Source of the DNA: Blasia pusilla
Lineage: Eukaryota; Marchantiophyta; Marchantiopsida; Blasiales
Direction: 5' to 3'
DNA: 64,000 nucleotides
Assembly: GCA_050084515.1 (NCBI GenBank)
Contig: CM114272.1
Span: 14,012,001 to 14,076,000, forward strand
Shown: positions 22,525 to 39,300 of the stretch, one piece after another
Position numbering within the stretch: the stretch's first letter is position 1
Layout of the letters: each line of letters opens with the position of its first letter
Translations under genes and position numbers: made by a program
The notes under the pieces: generated by a model
Databases searched by the model: none
What the model saw: only the letters and a program-made list of their open reading frames with translations
What the model was told of the DNA's origin: nothing

Positions 22525-23322
22525 ATGGAATATTCATCAACAACAATCACAGGTGAGAAGCTAGATAAACACAATTACAATGTCTGGAAGTATTGCATGA
22601 AATAATTTCTCATGGGTCAAGAACTATGGGAGCTTGTCACAGGTGATGAAGCCAAGCGAGAAAGTAACTCAACAAACTTGAATGTTCGTGTTTGGAACAA
22701 ACGCGCAAGGCAAGTAATCCACTACATTACAATAACGATCAGTTCGCCAATGATAGGTCACATTCAAGATGTTGATATTCCAAAGAAGGCCTGGGATGCA
22801 TTGGAAAATTTGTTCAAGACATCTACAAAGACAAGAAAGCTTCAATTGGAACAACACTTTAACGAAGTGAGGAAATGATCACAGAGCATCAATGATTATA
22901 TTTTGAGTATCAGAGATATTGTTCATTAGTTGAATAGCATTGGAGTGATAGTAGAAGATGATGATCTAATTTTATTCACTCTTTAAGGCCTTCCAAAGGA
23001 TTACAAGTCCTTCGAGACCTCTATCTCTGTGAGCGAGAAGTATCCAACCTTTCAAGAGTTAGTTCCTCTGTTAATCAATGAAGAGATGCGCCTAGTAGGC
23101 AGCGCTAGCTCGTCTATTCTGCAAGAGAATGCGTTATTTGCAGGTTATGGATCTAACAGAGGCAGGGGTCATGGCAGAAATTTCCGTGATCGTGGTGGAT
23201 ATCAAGCATATGAAGGAAGAGGCACTCAATATAACGTCGCACAATCAACTACAAACTTGTACCACACACAATCACAAGGTGGTGATGGTGGAAACCGTTG
23301 GGGTCGAGGTCAGCAGTAGAGG
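22525..23322 (+). pseudogene. Copia gag remnant
   Basis: The likely start is ATG at 22,525 (MEYSSTTITGEKL). Readable gag landmarks are ELWELVTGDEA, AWDALENLF, LQLEQHFNEVRK, the GLPKDYKSFETS loop and an RG-rich tail (GYGSNRGRGHGRNFRDRGG). Stops occur at 22,603, about 22,876, about 22,930, about 22,984 and 23,320. The zinc knuckle beyond the last stop is damaged (CTYNGIKSHCAKF). This is a dead capsid protein gene. Confidence 0.88.
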
Positions 23323-23483
23323 GTCCCTGGATCTTGCACTTACAATGGGATAAAGAGTCACTGCGCAAAGTTTTGAAGAAGAAGGTAGACATGAGAACAT
23401 GAGCCTTATAGCAACAAAACTATGTAGAGCAACCACACGAAGGACAGTACTAAGAACAATAACATTCACAAATTGAGCATCTG

Positions 23484-26434
23484 TTGGTCATGACTCATCA
23501 TATGGGAGCAATGGTCAAGAAAGACTTGACAAAAGATTGGTATATTGACTCTAGTGCATCAAATCACATGACCAAACAAGCTAAATGGTTTAGTAGTATG
23601 GAGCATGTGATAGATCCTGCAATTGTGCTCACAAGAGATAACACTCAGCTTCATATCACGCATACCGGTAAAGTTCCAATAGCATCATACGGTATTCCTG
23701 CTCTTCGAAATGTTCTCTATGTTTCTACCATTACAAGAAACCATTGTCTTTCATCATCTAATATAATAATAGGACTTCCTAAATTAGCGAGTCCTACTAA
23801 GTTAGAGATATGTCTTACTTGCCAATTTGAAAAATAAGCTAGATTTCCTTTTCCAAAGCAAGGTAGAAGAACATCTAAGATATTAGAGTTGATCCACAGT
23901 GATGTATGGACACCATCACAACATAGCCTTAGTAGTTGCCAGAACTCTGTTTCATCTATTGATGACTTCTCTAAGTATATGTGGATATACTTTCTCAAAG
24001 CCAAGTTAGAGTTATTCTCAATGTTCTAAACATTCAGAGTTCTAGTAGAGAAGCAGACTGGAAACACATTCTGAAATTGCGTTGTGATGGAGGAGGAGAG
24101 TATCTTTCAACAGAGTTTGATGACTATTTACGCTAGAATGACATCCAACGTCAAGTGACTTGCTGTTATATTCAACAAAAAAATGGAGTGCTTGAGAGGA
24201 AGAATCGACATATTGATGAGGCAGAACGAGCTATCGTGAAGGAGAAGGACATGCCTAAGGTGCATTGGGCAGAGGCTGTAACATGTGCAGTCTTCTTTAT
24301 CAACCGAACTCCAACAACATGAGTTCATGATAAGACTCCATTTGAAGTCTTGACATGAAGTAAACCTGAGTTTTCCTTCTAGAAAGTATTTGGTTGTATT
24401 TGTTATGCTCGTGTTCCTTCTAAAAGACGTCTGAAATGAGACCCTAAATGTGAAAGATATATATTCATTGGCTACGATGATGGAACTAAGGGATAGAAGT
24501 GCTACATTCTATCCTCTAGGCAGCTTATTATTAGTCACGATATTATCGTCGATCAGCTAAAGTCATGATATGCTCCATCTCAACCTATTCCAACTCTAAA
24601 CTCGTTCGTTGAGGGGGAGAATAAGACTATAAACCAATACACATTGCCTTCAAATTTCCCAAGTACTAGTGCAGGATTAGGAGAGGTCCTAGATTCATCA
24701 GTTAAATTTATGAGTCCATGGACGAGAAGAGTATGTATTTATTCTCTTGATACTAGTCAGAGCTTGAGTCATGTGTTAGAGGTATCTACCTCTGAACAAC
24801 AACTTTGTAGATCAAATAGAATCACACATCATGTTCATAGATTCATAAATGAAGGCTTTCTTACGACACATCATGCATATATGATGACTGCCCTTCAAGA
24901 ATAGGATCTAAGTTGTTTTGAAGACGTGGCAAGTAAAGTCGAATGGATTGAAGCTATGGAGGAAGAGCTTGTTGCATTAAGACATCAACAAACCTGGGAG
25001 CTGGTTGATATATCTTCCGGTAAGGAAGCTATTGGTTGCAAATGGGCGTACAAAATCAAGCGCAATCAAGATGGTACACTTAACATATACAAAGCGAGAT
25101 TGGTGGCTAAGGGCTATGCACAATAATATGGCATTGATTATGAGGAAACATTTAGCCCTATTGCAAAGATGGCGACTACGAGAACAATCGTTGCAATTAC
25201 AGTAAGTAAGAAGTGGAGATTATATCACATGGATCTCAAGAATATCTTCTTGAATGGAGATCTGTATGAGGAGGTATATATGACTTAACCAACTGGATAT
25301 GAGCATCCTGAGTTTCTATTTCGCGTATGCAGATTGAAGAAAGCTCTATACGGGCTCAAACAAGCTCCAAGAGTTGGTATGGCAAGATTACATACGTCCT
25401 ACAAGAGTTGGGTTTTAGGATATGTGATTCTGACTCCTCGTTATATGTCTTGAGAGGACAAGATCATACGGCTATCGTTGTGTTGTATGTTGACGATCTT
25501 TTGATTACTTGGATTATTGAGGATATGATACAAGAAGTCAAAATTACAGATAAAATTTGATATGAAGGACTTGGGAGAACTCAACTACTTCCTTGGTGTT
25601 GAGTTCATCAAGGTTGTAGGGAACATGTGGTTACTACAACAATAATATGCTCTTCACATGCTTTCAAAATATAGTATGACGGCTTGTAAGCCAATCTCCA
25701 CACCGTTGGACCAAAGTGTGAAGCTAAGAGTGGATGAAGGAGAGTTTCTTGCAGATTCTAATATATACATGCGCATGGTTAGAAGTTTGATCTATATGAC
25801 TATAACTAGGCCAGATTTGAGCTAATTTATGCAAGCACCTCGAAAACCTCGTCTTGATGCTATGATGAGAATTATGCGATATGGGAAATTCTCTATTCAA
25901 TTCGGGCTTCAATTTGAACGTTCTCCGAGTTTACAATTATAGGGATTCATAGATGGTGGTTGGGTAGGAAGCGTATCTGATCGACATTCCACATATGGTT
26001 TTTCGTTTACTTTGCGAAGCGCGGTTATAAGTTGGGCTTCAAAGAAGCAACCTACAGTTGCTTTATCGTAAATAGAGGGTGAATACAAAGGAGCGACCAA
26101 TGTAACATGTGAGGCGGTGTGGCTTCATCGATTACTTGTTGAGATTGATGTCAGTAACTTAGGACCTAGTGTAATATATGCAGACAATATTAGTAGCATC
26201 AAACTTGCTAATAACCTTGTGTTTTATGCTCGTATAAAACATGTTGAGATGCATTATCATTTTATCAGAGAGAAAGTACTTGCAGGAGAAATTGATCTTG
26301 TGTATATAGGTACACATCAGCAAATTGATGACATCTTTACAAAAGTATTGTGTAGAGATAAGTTTGAGATGTTTAGAAATGATTTAGACGTTAGAGATAT
26401 CGATATGAGCTTGAGGGGGAATATTGAAGATTGA
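23484..26434 (+). pseudogene. Copia pol remnant: protease, integrase, RT, RNase H
   Basis: The protease active site is DWYIDSSASNHMT (about 23,538-23,576), with Ser where Gly is usual in DSGA. Integrase pieces include LIHSDVWTPS, a D...D...E pattern ending in NGVLERKNRH, and WAEAVTCAVFFINRTP. RT starts at VEWIEAMEEEL (about 24,939) and keeps GCKWAYKIKRNQDG, DYEETFSPIAK and intact YVDDLLIT (about 25,484). RNase H ends at 26,434 with GATNVTCEAVWLHRLL and KHVEMHYHFIREK. The GAG-pre-integrase segment is largely missing. Multiple stops and frameshifts interrupt it; several stops fall where glutamine is expected. Confidence 0.92.
26413..26421 (+). other. Polypurine tract of Copia B
   Basis: gagggggaa lies directly before the 3' LTR and matches the tract of element A. 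Confidence 0.8.
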
Positions 26435-26732
26435 CTTACAATCAATCTCATGAGACACTTGAATGCTACATTTGGTACTCACACGAAGTAGGGAAGCTTA
26501 ATCTTTGTTAGTCAGTTAAGCGTGATTATCTTAACTAGGGTTAGTTAATCACAGTTAGTCTAACTCAAGACTATGGTTAGATTAGAGTTAGGGTTACTTG
26601 TACATACCCTATATAATTGAGAAGGGGACCAACCTCCACTCATTCTCTCATTGCAAAATTTTGTTCTCCATGGTGGTATGTGAGTGTGAGAGCCGTTTCC
26701 CATGAGTTATGCTTCTTTAGTAGTTTTCTACA
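26422..26732 (+). repeat. 3' LTR of Copia B (311 bp)
   Basis: It aligns with the 5' LTR over its whole length, from TATTGAAG to TTCTACA, with a TATATAA box at 26,610-26,616. Confidence 0.92.
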
Positions 26733-26959
26733 TCTTGCAACCTAATCAAGCTCTACATATAACTACAACTACATACGCACGCATGCCTGCAAAATAATTG
26801 CCAGCTAAGTGTCGATCCTCCAAAGAGATCCAACACTCGAATATCTTCCTCTATGATACACCACACAATCAATGTGGTATCCAAGGATGACATCGCAAGG
26901 TAACTCTTTGCTTGCTCGGATTCCTCTAACCCATCACACTACGGTGCAAACGTCTCGCT

Positions 26960-28140
26960 TCATGCCATCTACACATGCTCGTTGGCTAAGCGTCGAAGCT
27001 CCTCACTCGAGCCCCACAAAGGCAACTCTCCTCCACGTAATGATGCGGCTACCATAACACTTCTCGCTATAGAAACATAAGGCACGAGTGTGTCCCCTAT
27101 ATGGATATGCCCCTCACTCAAATCATCAAGCCAAGTTAGGCACTTCTGAATGTTGTTAGTGCCGCCATCTCTCTTGACCGTCGCTTGATCACTCCACGAG
27201 TCCACGGATGAATCAAACGGGTAATGAGCTAAGACGCCCATCACTTAACTACCATCTTGATTTGTAAGATGCTGACTTCTCCCAATAATCCAGGGAAAAC
27301 CCCATCATGTATAACACGGCTCCTCCAACTAAGACGTCACAGGACTACGCATCAGTCACCATCACCTTGGCTCGTACTAGAGACTAATCTAACATACGCC
27401 TTTGTCAAATCCTCACCACGATCTCATGTGGAGTGATAAAGTGCGTCATATATGCTCCAGCCAAGGATGTTTGTATCTTGAATGGGCAACACTCCACATA
27501 GGCCCTCATCATGCTCAATCCCATAAACACCACTTTTCCCAATATGAGGGATTGTGCTCCCGAATATGACAAGGTGGGTTTCGGAATAAACACTTTGCCT
27601 CCTAGATGTTTGTATCTTGAATGGGCAACACTCCACATCGGCCCTCATCATGCCCAATCCCATAAATACCGCCTTCCCCAACATGAGGGATTGTGCTCCC
27701 AAATCTGACAAGATGGATTGCGGAATAAACACTCTGCCTCCTAGACTCACCAAAATAGAAACTTGTCCCCAATTCTCTTGAAGAATAACACCTAGAGAAA
27801 CCATGACACGCTCTATCGCGGATCTAGCGGGCATACCCACCATCCTAGTTGCCACAACCTGCCATGAATCTGAGCTAGATAGCCCGAGCACATGCTTCAA
27901 GGGCACGTCCACCACCTCCTATGTAACCACCTCTGAACATGTGGCAGTAACAACATCTCCATGCTCACATAGCGTAACGGCCATTCAAAAAATCTCGCGG
28001 GCATACCTCCCAACTTTGTAACATCGAAAGCAAAACCAAGGTGTGCGGTACATAGTAGTGGCCGCCCCGAACAACGTACTTGACATAAGCTCCACCTGAG
28101 CATCAACAATAGGAGTTGTCGCACTCACTTCTCCCATCTC
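26960..28140 (-). pseudogene. Ty3/Gypsy gag-end and retropepsin remnant
   Basis: Reading leftward there is first a zinc-knuckle-like WFCFRCYKVGRYAREI (about 28,041-27,991) lacking its histidine. An open frame from 27,915 to 27,424 follows, with LGGRVFIPQSILSDLGAQ and LMLGKAVFMGLGMMRADVE. This is the active-site region of plant Gypsy proteases, with DLGA in place of DSGA/DTGA. Downstream (about 27,360-27,255) VTDA, then SCDVLVGGAVLYMMGF and SLDYWEKSASY, matches the protease C-terminal half. A 139-bp internal duplication and several stops show it is dead. No reverse transcriptase follows. Confidence 0.75.
27466..27743. repeat. 139-bp tandem duplication inside the Gypsy protease
   Basis: Two adjacent copies (27,466-27,604 and 27,605-27,743) share most bases, including TTTGTATCTTGAATGGGCAA. 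139 is not a multiple of three, so the duplication shifts the frame. Confidence 0.9.
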
Positions 28141-33347
<5,207 letters not shown>

Positions 33348-36300
33348 CTAATCTTCAAAAAGATGGCGTACCAATGTATGCTGGGTAGGGGGAACCTGAC
33401 TACTATCACTGTGGTCATTGTTAGAACCTGTAGAACTGCTTCCTTGCTGTCCACGAAAAGATAAAGGGGGGAAATCTTCTTCCTTTAGTTGATATATCCT
33501 TCGCATCACTCTGAGAAGCCACCCGACTGTCAGCCTCTGTTCAGCATCATTGTCAAAAAAATGTGACTTCTAGTCCATACCTGGATGGATGGGCAATCTC
33601 TTGAACAGCAACTTTAATAAGTTGACTTACATAGACTCACAAGGGATTGTCCATCTCGGGTTGACTGATGCCTGTGTGAATAGAAATCAATTCTAAATCT
33701 CTTTTGGACAAAGAATTAGGAATGCTGTAAACTTTGATCGGAGGATCAGGTCTGCTGGTTTGGAAGAGATCTTGAACCACCTAAATGTTGATAAAATCAT
33801 TGTCAATCGATGTCCTATGCACCAATAGGTTGCTAACTGGAGAAAACAGACATATACACATGAGTTAAATGTCTCAAACATAAACAGTACCAACAAGAGA
33901 TTCTAGGCCATAAACATGAATGATCCGAGACTAGGATGATACACATTGCCTCACCATCTTCTTAGAAGATCTTATATTGATAATGAACCAAGAACAAGGA
34001 ACCAACACAGACCAACTTTAGCACCTTGTGTGCCAGGACCTCTCAAAAAAAACCCCCGCACAGAAGCTTGGGTCATCCTGTACCAAGTTCTCTTCACGAA
34101 TGGCAAAGCTTTCTTCAAATTCAACACCGTGAACTTCTCTCCACATTCCTACCACCCCTCAATGTCTTTCATCACCACTGTCAGACCACTTGCTCATCTT
34201 CAGTTCCATTTCACCAGATTTCCTTCTCAGATGTATTCTTGTTCGCTGAAATGAGCAAAAGCACTGCTAAGCATAAAGAGACCGGGTAGCCAAAAAATGA
34301 TAACACCCCTGGACTCAGATCAAATGCAGGAGTTCTTCTCTGTTGTATATATAATTTCCCCACACACTGACTTCCTTCTTTTAGTAAAGCTGCTGTACAA
34401 AAGCCAACCAAGGAGGTTTTCCATGATCTGGAACCACCATGGAGCTTTTAATGGACGAAGGCACTCAAAAGGGAAGTGGACATGGCACAAAAAGTAGATG
34501 CAGTGCACCTTCACACTCGCAGTTAAAAACTAAACACTCTTCCCAGATATTGTCCTCTGAAATGTGGGAATAAAGCCCCACAGGCTACTTCACCAAAACG
34601 GTTGTCAGAGTAAGGAAAACATTTGAAATTGATGTGCATCCAAAAGCACTCATTTGTAGGAGGAAGTCAACATTACCTTTGCTTTGGGGAAGATTGCCTT
34701 TGTGAACTAATATCACATGAAGCTAAAGATGAGCCAGCAGACCCTGGTGGGTTAGGACCATGAAGGAGCTCTTGAGACTGCAGAGTGGAAACATGGGCAG
34801 CTCCATGATCCACCTCATTCCCTTCTTGAGTAGTTCCAGCTTGAACCGATCCAAAAGACCCAAACTCCAGGGGTTCAGAAACAAAACCCGTTCTATTCTC
34901 ATTTGAGCTAGCCATGACAACGTGAGGTATTGCTGTACCAGTTGTTCCATGAGTTGACGACTTGCCATTACCCATTGTTGCCTGCGTAGAATGCATACCT
35001 ACTGGCATCCCACCAGAAGCAGGCGACACAACTGTAGCAGCAGACATACCAGGACTTGGTGAAGCGTGTGAAGCACTTGGGACAGATTGTACTGGATTTC
35101 TTCGAAAGCTGTCTTGTTGCCTGTGCCCATCCCTGCCTCTCTCCCCACTACCTTTCCCATCAACATTGTTTCTATCAACACCACCCGTATTATTATTTTG
35201 AGAGCGAGGCTCGTACTTGCTTTGTCCGCGTCCCATTCCCCGGTACCGTGGTGCATGTGCTTGGTGTCCTTCTCGATCTGACCTTTCGTTCCGATCCTGA
35301 CCACAGCCTCCATGTTGATTCCTACTGCTCCCTGAAGATTGCCTATCTCGAGAGGAGCCGACCCTCTGAAAATAATCACATAAATAAGAATTTAATCCTG
35401 GAGAGCTGCAACATAAGTAGATAGGGTAAAATCTCAAATCGATATCAGGGTGTCCTCAATACAGCAATGGCACACACCAAATTAGAGGTAAACCTCAGCC
35501 AAATTCAGAGGTAAACAATGGGATTTACCATCGGTAAGTAAGTGCCTGTACCCACATGAGACTTAGGAGGCTCATCACCACCATAACTAACTGGTCCAGA
35601 AAAAGGACGATGATAATTCCCAACTACGCGTCCAGATGTGTTCACAGACTGAGGTCCCTGAACAAGTCCATGACCATGACTCATAATATTTGGTGTCAAA
35701 TTCACATTAGTAGTCATAGGTCTTCCTGGGCCTTCCCAAGCACGACTTGGAAAATATTTTGCTGCAGGAGTCATCATAAATTGCGGCTGCGGATGCGGCT
35801 GAACTTGCACACGCTGACACGATCGTGCAATGTCAAGATTCTGCAAATGATCCCTGAAGTCACTGCTAAGAAGATCAAACCCAGAATCCATCACATCACC
35901 TGCATCACCACCCCTACCATCTACAATCGATCCTTCCAGTCGGGAACCAGCACGAATGGGAATACCCAAGGCCCTCAGCTTCTCACCAACCCCAAGACCA
36001 CCCTGCTTCAGATGCAAGCCTTCAGCAGCTTGACCTGCATTAGGATCACTAAAATTCTCCATAAAGCCACTAAAATGACATCCACTCAAGTCCATACCCA
36101 TCAAACCACCCCGGTAATAAATGGGATATGGTGTATATACGGAAGGGAGACTGAAAGGATGCCCTCCTGGGTAGAAAGAATTCGGATGAAGAGATGTATT
36201 CTCCATTGGCCTTTGAAGTTGATTTGAACTAGGAGCAATTGATCCCCCAACAAGTTCAGTGACAGGTGACTGGTAAGATCTTGTATTTACGGAATAAATG

Positions 36301-39300
36301 GTAGCCATGGGAGATGACTGACTCTGAGTTGGAGATGGCAGTGTACTGAGTGCTACAGAGGTTCGATGGGATGGTAGAAGTGGAGGCCCGTAGGAAGACA
36401 AGTCAGCAACTGTTGTACCATTTGCAGGTGGGGGGGGGAAGGAAGGTATCACATTTGGATAGACAACAGATCCTGGTGGAGGCACAGGGTACCCTTGCAT
36501 CGCTGATACAGCATCATCAGAAATTCCTTGAGTAGGCCATCGTAAGGTGCTTTCTGAATTTGAAGCTGGAACCCCATCAATCAATTTGCCAACTTCCATG
36601 GCATCCTCATAGCCAGTACTCTTAACTTTCGTCCCAGCTCGCTTCTCCTTACTAGACTTTGAGTTCTTGTTTCCTTTCCCCCCACCCTCTGATCCTGTGT
36701 GAGAAGATTTACCTCTTGTGGATGCAGCAATTCCTAACTCTCCATCTTCCTGTCCAGGTTTCCCAGTTTCCTCTATTACATCTTCCGATAACTCATGCCC
36801 AGCAGGTGTTTCAGACAATACTTCCAGATTTGTGCCATTTCCAGTTTTGACTCCTGGAACTCCTGATGGGACTCTTGGGATCACTGTGCCTCCATGTTTG
36901 TAGAAGGGACTAGATGGGACTACAGCAGGAGCAGCAGACACAATTGACGAGGGCTCAGAATCTGAATGTTGAGGCTGAGGCTGAGGTGAAAGTGATCCAT
37001 TATGACTGGAAACAGCACCATGAACAAAATACTGATGATGATGATCCTGCACGTGCATTTGATCCATTTGTTGCCAAACCTCCCGATGTTGCTGATCAAA
37101 CGCTTTCTCTTCTCCTTGTCGAACTGGAAAAGCTGGCATCCGATTGGTACCTGTATTAGAATTATCTGCAACAGCCAAAAGAGATTGTGCAAATGAAGGT
37201 GAATGAAAATGCCCACGAGGCAAGGGTGGAATTGGTGGTGGAATTGGTGGTGACGGACGAAGGAGCTGTAGACCATAATACATACCAGCACAGGGACCAA
37301 GTCCTGGAGAAGAATCACCTAAAACTGAGGAAGGATGGCCAGAGTGCCTGCCTAAAGGAGGAGGAGGAGGTGGGGAAGTGAGAGTCATCGATGGGTGTCC
37401 CATTGTTGAGGATAGTGGCACTGAGGTAGCCAAATGCATGGAGAATTGACCTGGATGAGGAAGTGTCATTGATGGGGCCTGTACAGCTAACGGGATGTGT
37501 CCTCCCCTACTGTTGGGATCTTGACCTCTTTGTTGGGTTTGTCCCTGACCATCTAGACCTCCACCAGCATCTCCATATGACTGCTGCTCGCCTGCCCACC
37601 CCACACGGCGAGAGAGCTCTTTCTCTGAGTTCGAACTTGAACTGCTTCTTGCAGACACTGGTCCCTCAGACGATGCCTCCATTGCAAAATGTGTATTACC
37701 TTGAGAGGATTCTGAATTGGTCGCTTCAGTACTCCCCGTCAGGACTACATGGTTTCCAAAATTGGATCCCATCTTTTTAGTTCCACCATTCACTGATGTC
37801 ATGCCTTTTGAACTACATTCCTCTTTAGCAGCTTTGGTATCTCTTTGTTCACTGCTATGAGTATCAGAGTTGGCCAATTCTCTTGCAGCCCCCTTCTGCC
37901 TACTTCCATTCACCACATTATCAGAGATTCCCACATTGAGTGATTCCATACTAGTCTTCCTGCTGTGTCCTTTTGGCTTTTCAGTTGCTTCATTGTTGGA
38001 TTGGATTCCTTTCCCCACACCATTAACTGGCAGGTGGCCTGACTCAAAAATGGAAGAATTACCATTACTGCCAGGAGCTACATTAGACCCACTGTCTGAC
38101 CTGGACTCATGAGAAGTCCCCTTAACGTAGCCGAAGTTACCTCCTCCATTTGACGTTGGAGAGGAAGTAAAATTGGGTCGCTGACTGCCAATCATCTGAA
38201 CTATGCCATTCCTTTGATCCACATAGTATGTCTGAGCTCCATAAGAGCGCATCATCTCACCACCTTCTTGACCCTTACCTCCAATGGATCCATTTTGGTG
38301 GTGTGACCCGGCTGAGGTGGAAATTTGGCGTGCTATGAATTCTGGAGCATCAGGACGTTTTTCCTTGAGCTTATCAAGTCTCTCCTTAGTCCTTTTAAAA
38401 AAACCTTTCTGCTTGTCTTCAAGTAACTGGACAATGTCCTTACTTGAATCATGCAAGAATTTGAGCAGTTTCTCTGCACTGTGGCCAAAGACTCTAATGA
38501 TTCTGTTGAAATTCGCTGCAGAAAAGAACAGATAGTCAGCATAGGCACGAGTATTTACAGAGATATTTTCACTTCAATCTAGAACAGAGGATGCTCGATA
38601 TAAACGACCATGCCCCATTAAGGGTATGAACAATTTCTACAAAGTTTCCTATCTGTGAAAAAAAATTCTTGATCATACTGACCGAACACAGCACCCAAAC
38701 AAAAATCTAATCAAGTCAGTGTTGACCTACTTTGATTCACACTGCGCCCAAGGTTGTTACCAGGCCGTAACGGGTCTACAACATTCAGGTACTTCGGAGT
38801 GAAAGTTCGCCCTTGAGTATCTTGGCCAGCGGGGAAGACGGCATAAGCTTCACCACATGCTCTTAAAAATTCTCTGCTAAGCAAAAGGTCCCCACCACCC
38901 TTGCATGGTGCTTCCGCTGAGCAGATATAGGAATGGCACAGGAACACTTCATTAGTATAAGTTCTACTTGCAAACACCTACATAAATTGTAGTTGCAAAT
39001 CAAGAAAAATGATACATCCATGCAAACTAAGTCATTTCTGATTATCGCCCAATTTACGGATAGTTTTAAACACAAATCTGTCATTAACTATGCCCAGATT
39101 GACATCTTCAACCTGGATTAAACGAGAGTGTAAATAACAAAGGCAAAGGAATCCCCACCAGCCATCTCTGGTAGTGATGCCAGCGGAACCGGCCCCCACA
39201 AGCTGACGCAGTAACTATTCCAGTCAAACTTGCTGAAATATTCCAAAAACCTGAGCAGTACCTGTGTAGCAGATAAGGACAGTAAAAATCCTTACCAGGA

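Larger units (their letters stand above)
21694..26732 (+). mobile_element. Copia LTR retrotransposon B with both LTRs (about 5.04 kb)
   Basis: The order is LTR, primer binding site, gag, protease, integrase, reverse transcriptase, RNase H, polypurine tract, LTR, as in Ty1/Copia. The two LTRs differ at roughly one position in nine by eye, so the insertion is old. No clean 5-bp target duplication remains (flanks TGCCT and TCTTG). All reading frames are broken, and the stretch between protease and integrase is shorter than usual. Confidence 0.95.

Noticed and set aside
27424-27915. A 163-codon intact novel gene on the minus strand
   Set aside because: Its content is the Gypsy protease block followed by a frameshifted duplicate, so it is part of a dead retrotransposon.
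34962-37800. Many plus-strand frames of 60-220 codons
   Set aside because: They are shadows of the minus-strand exons 7 and 8 of the nucleotidyltransferase gene.
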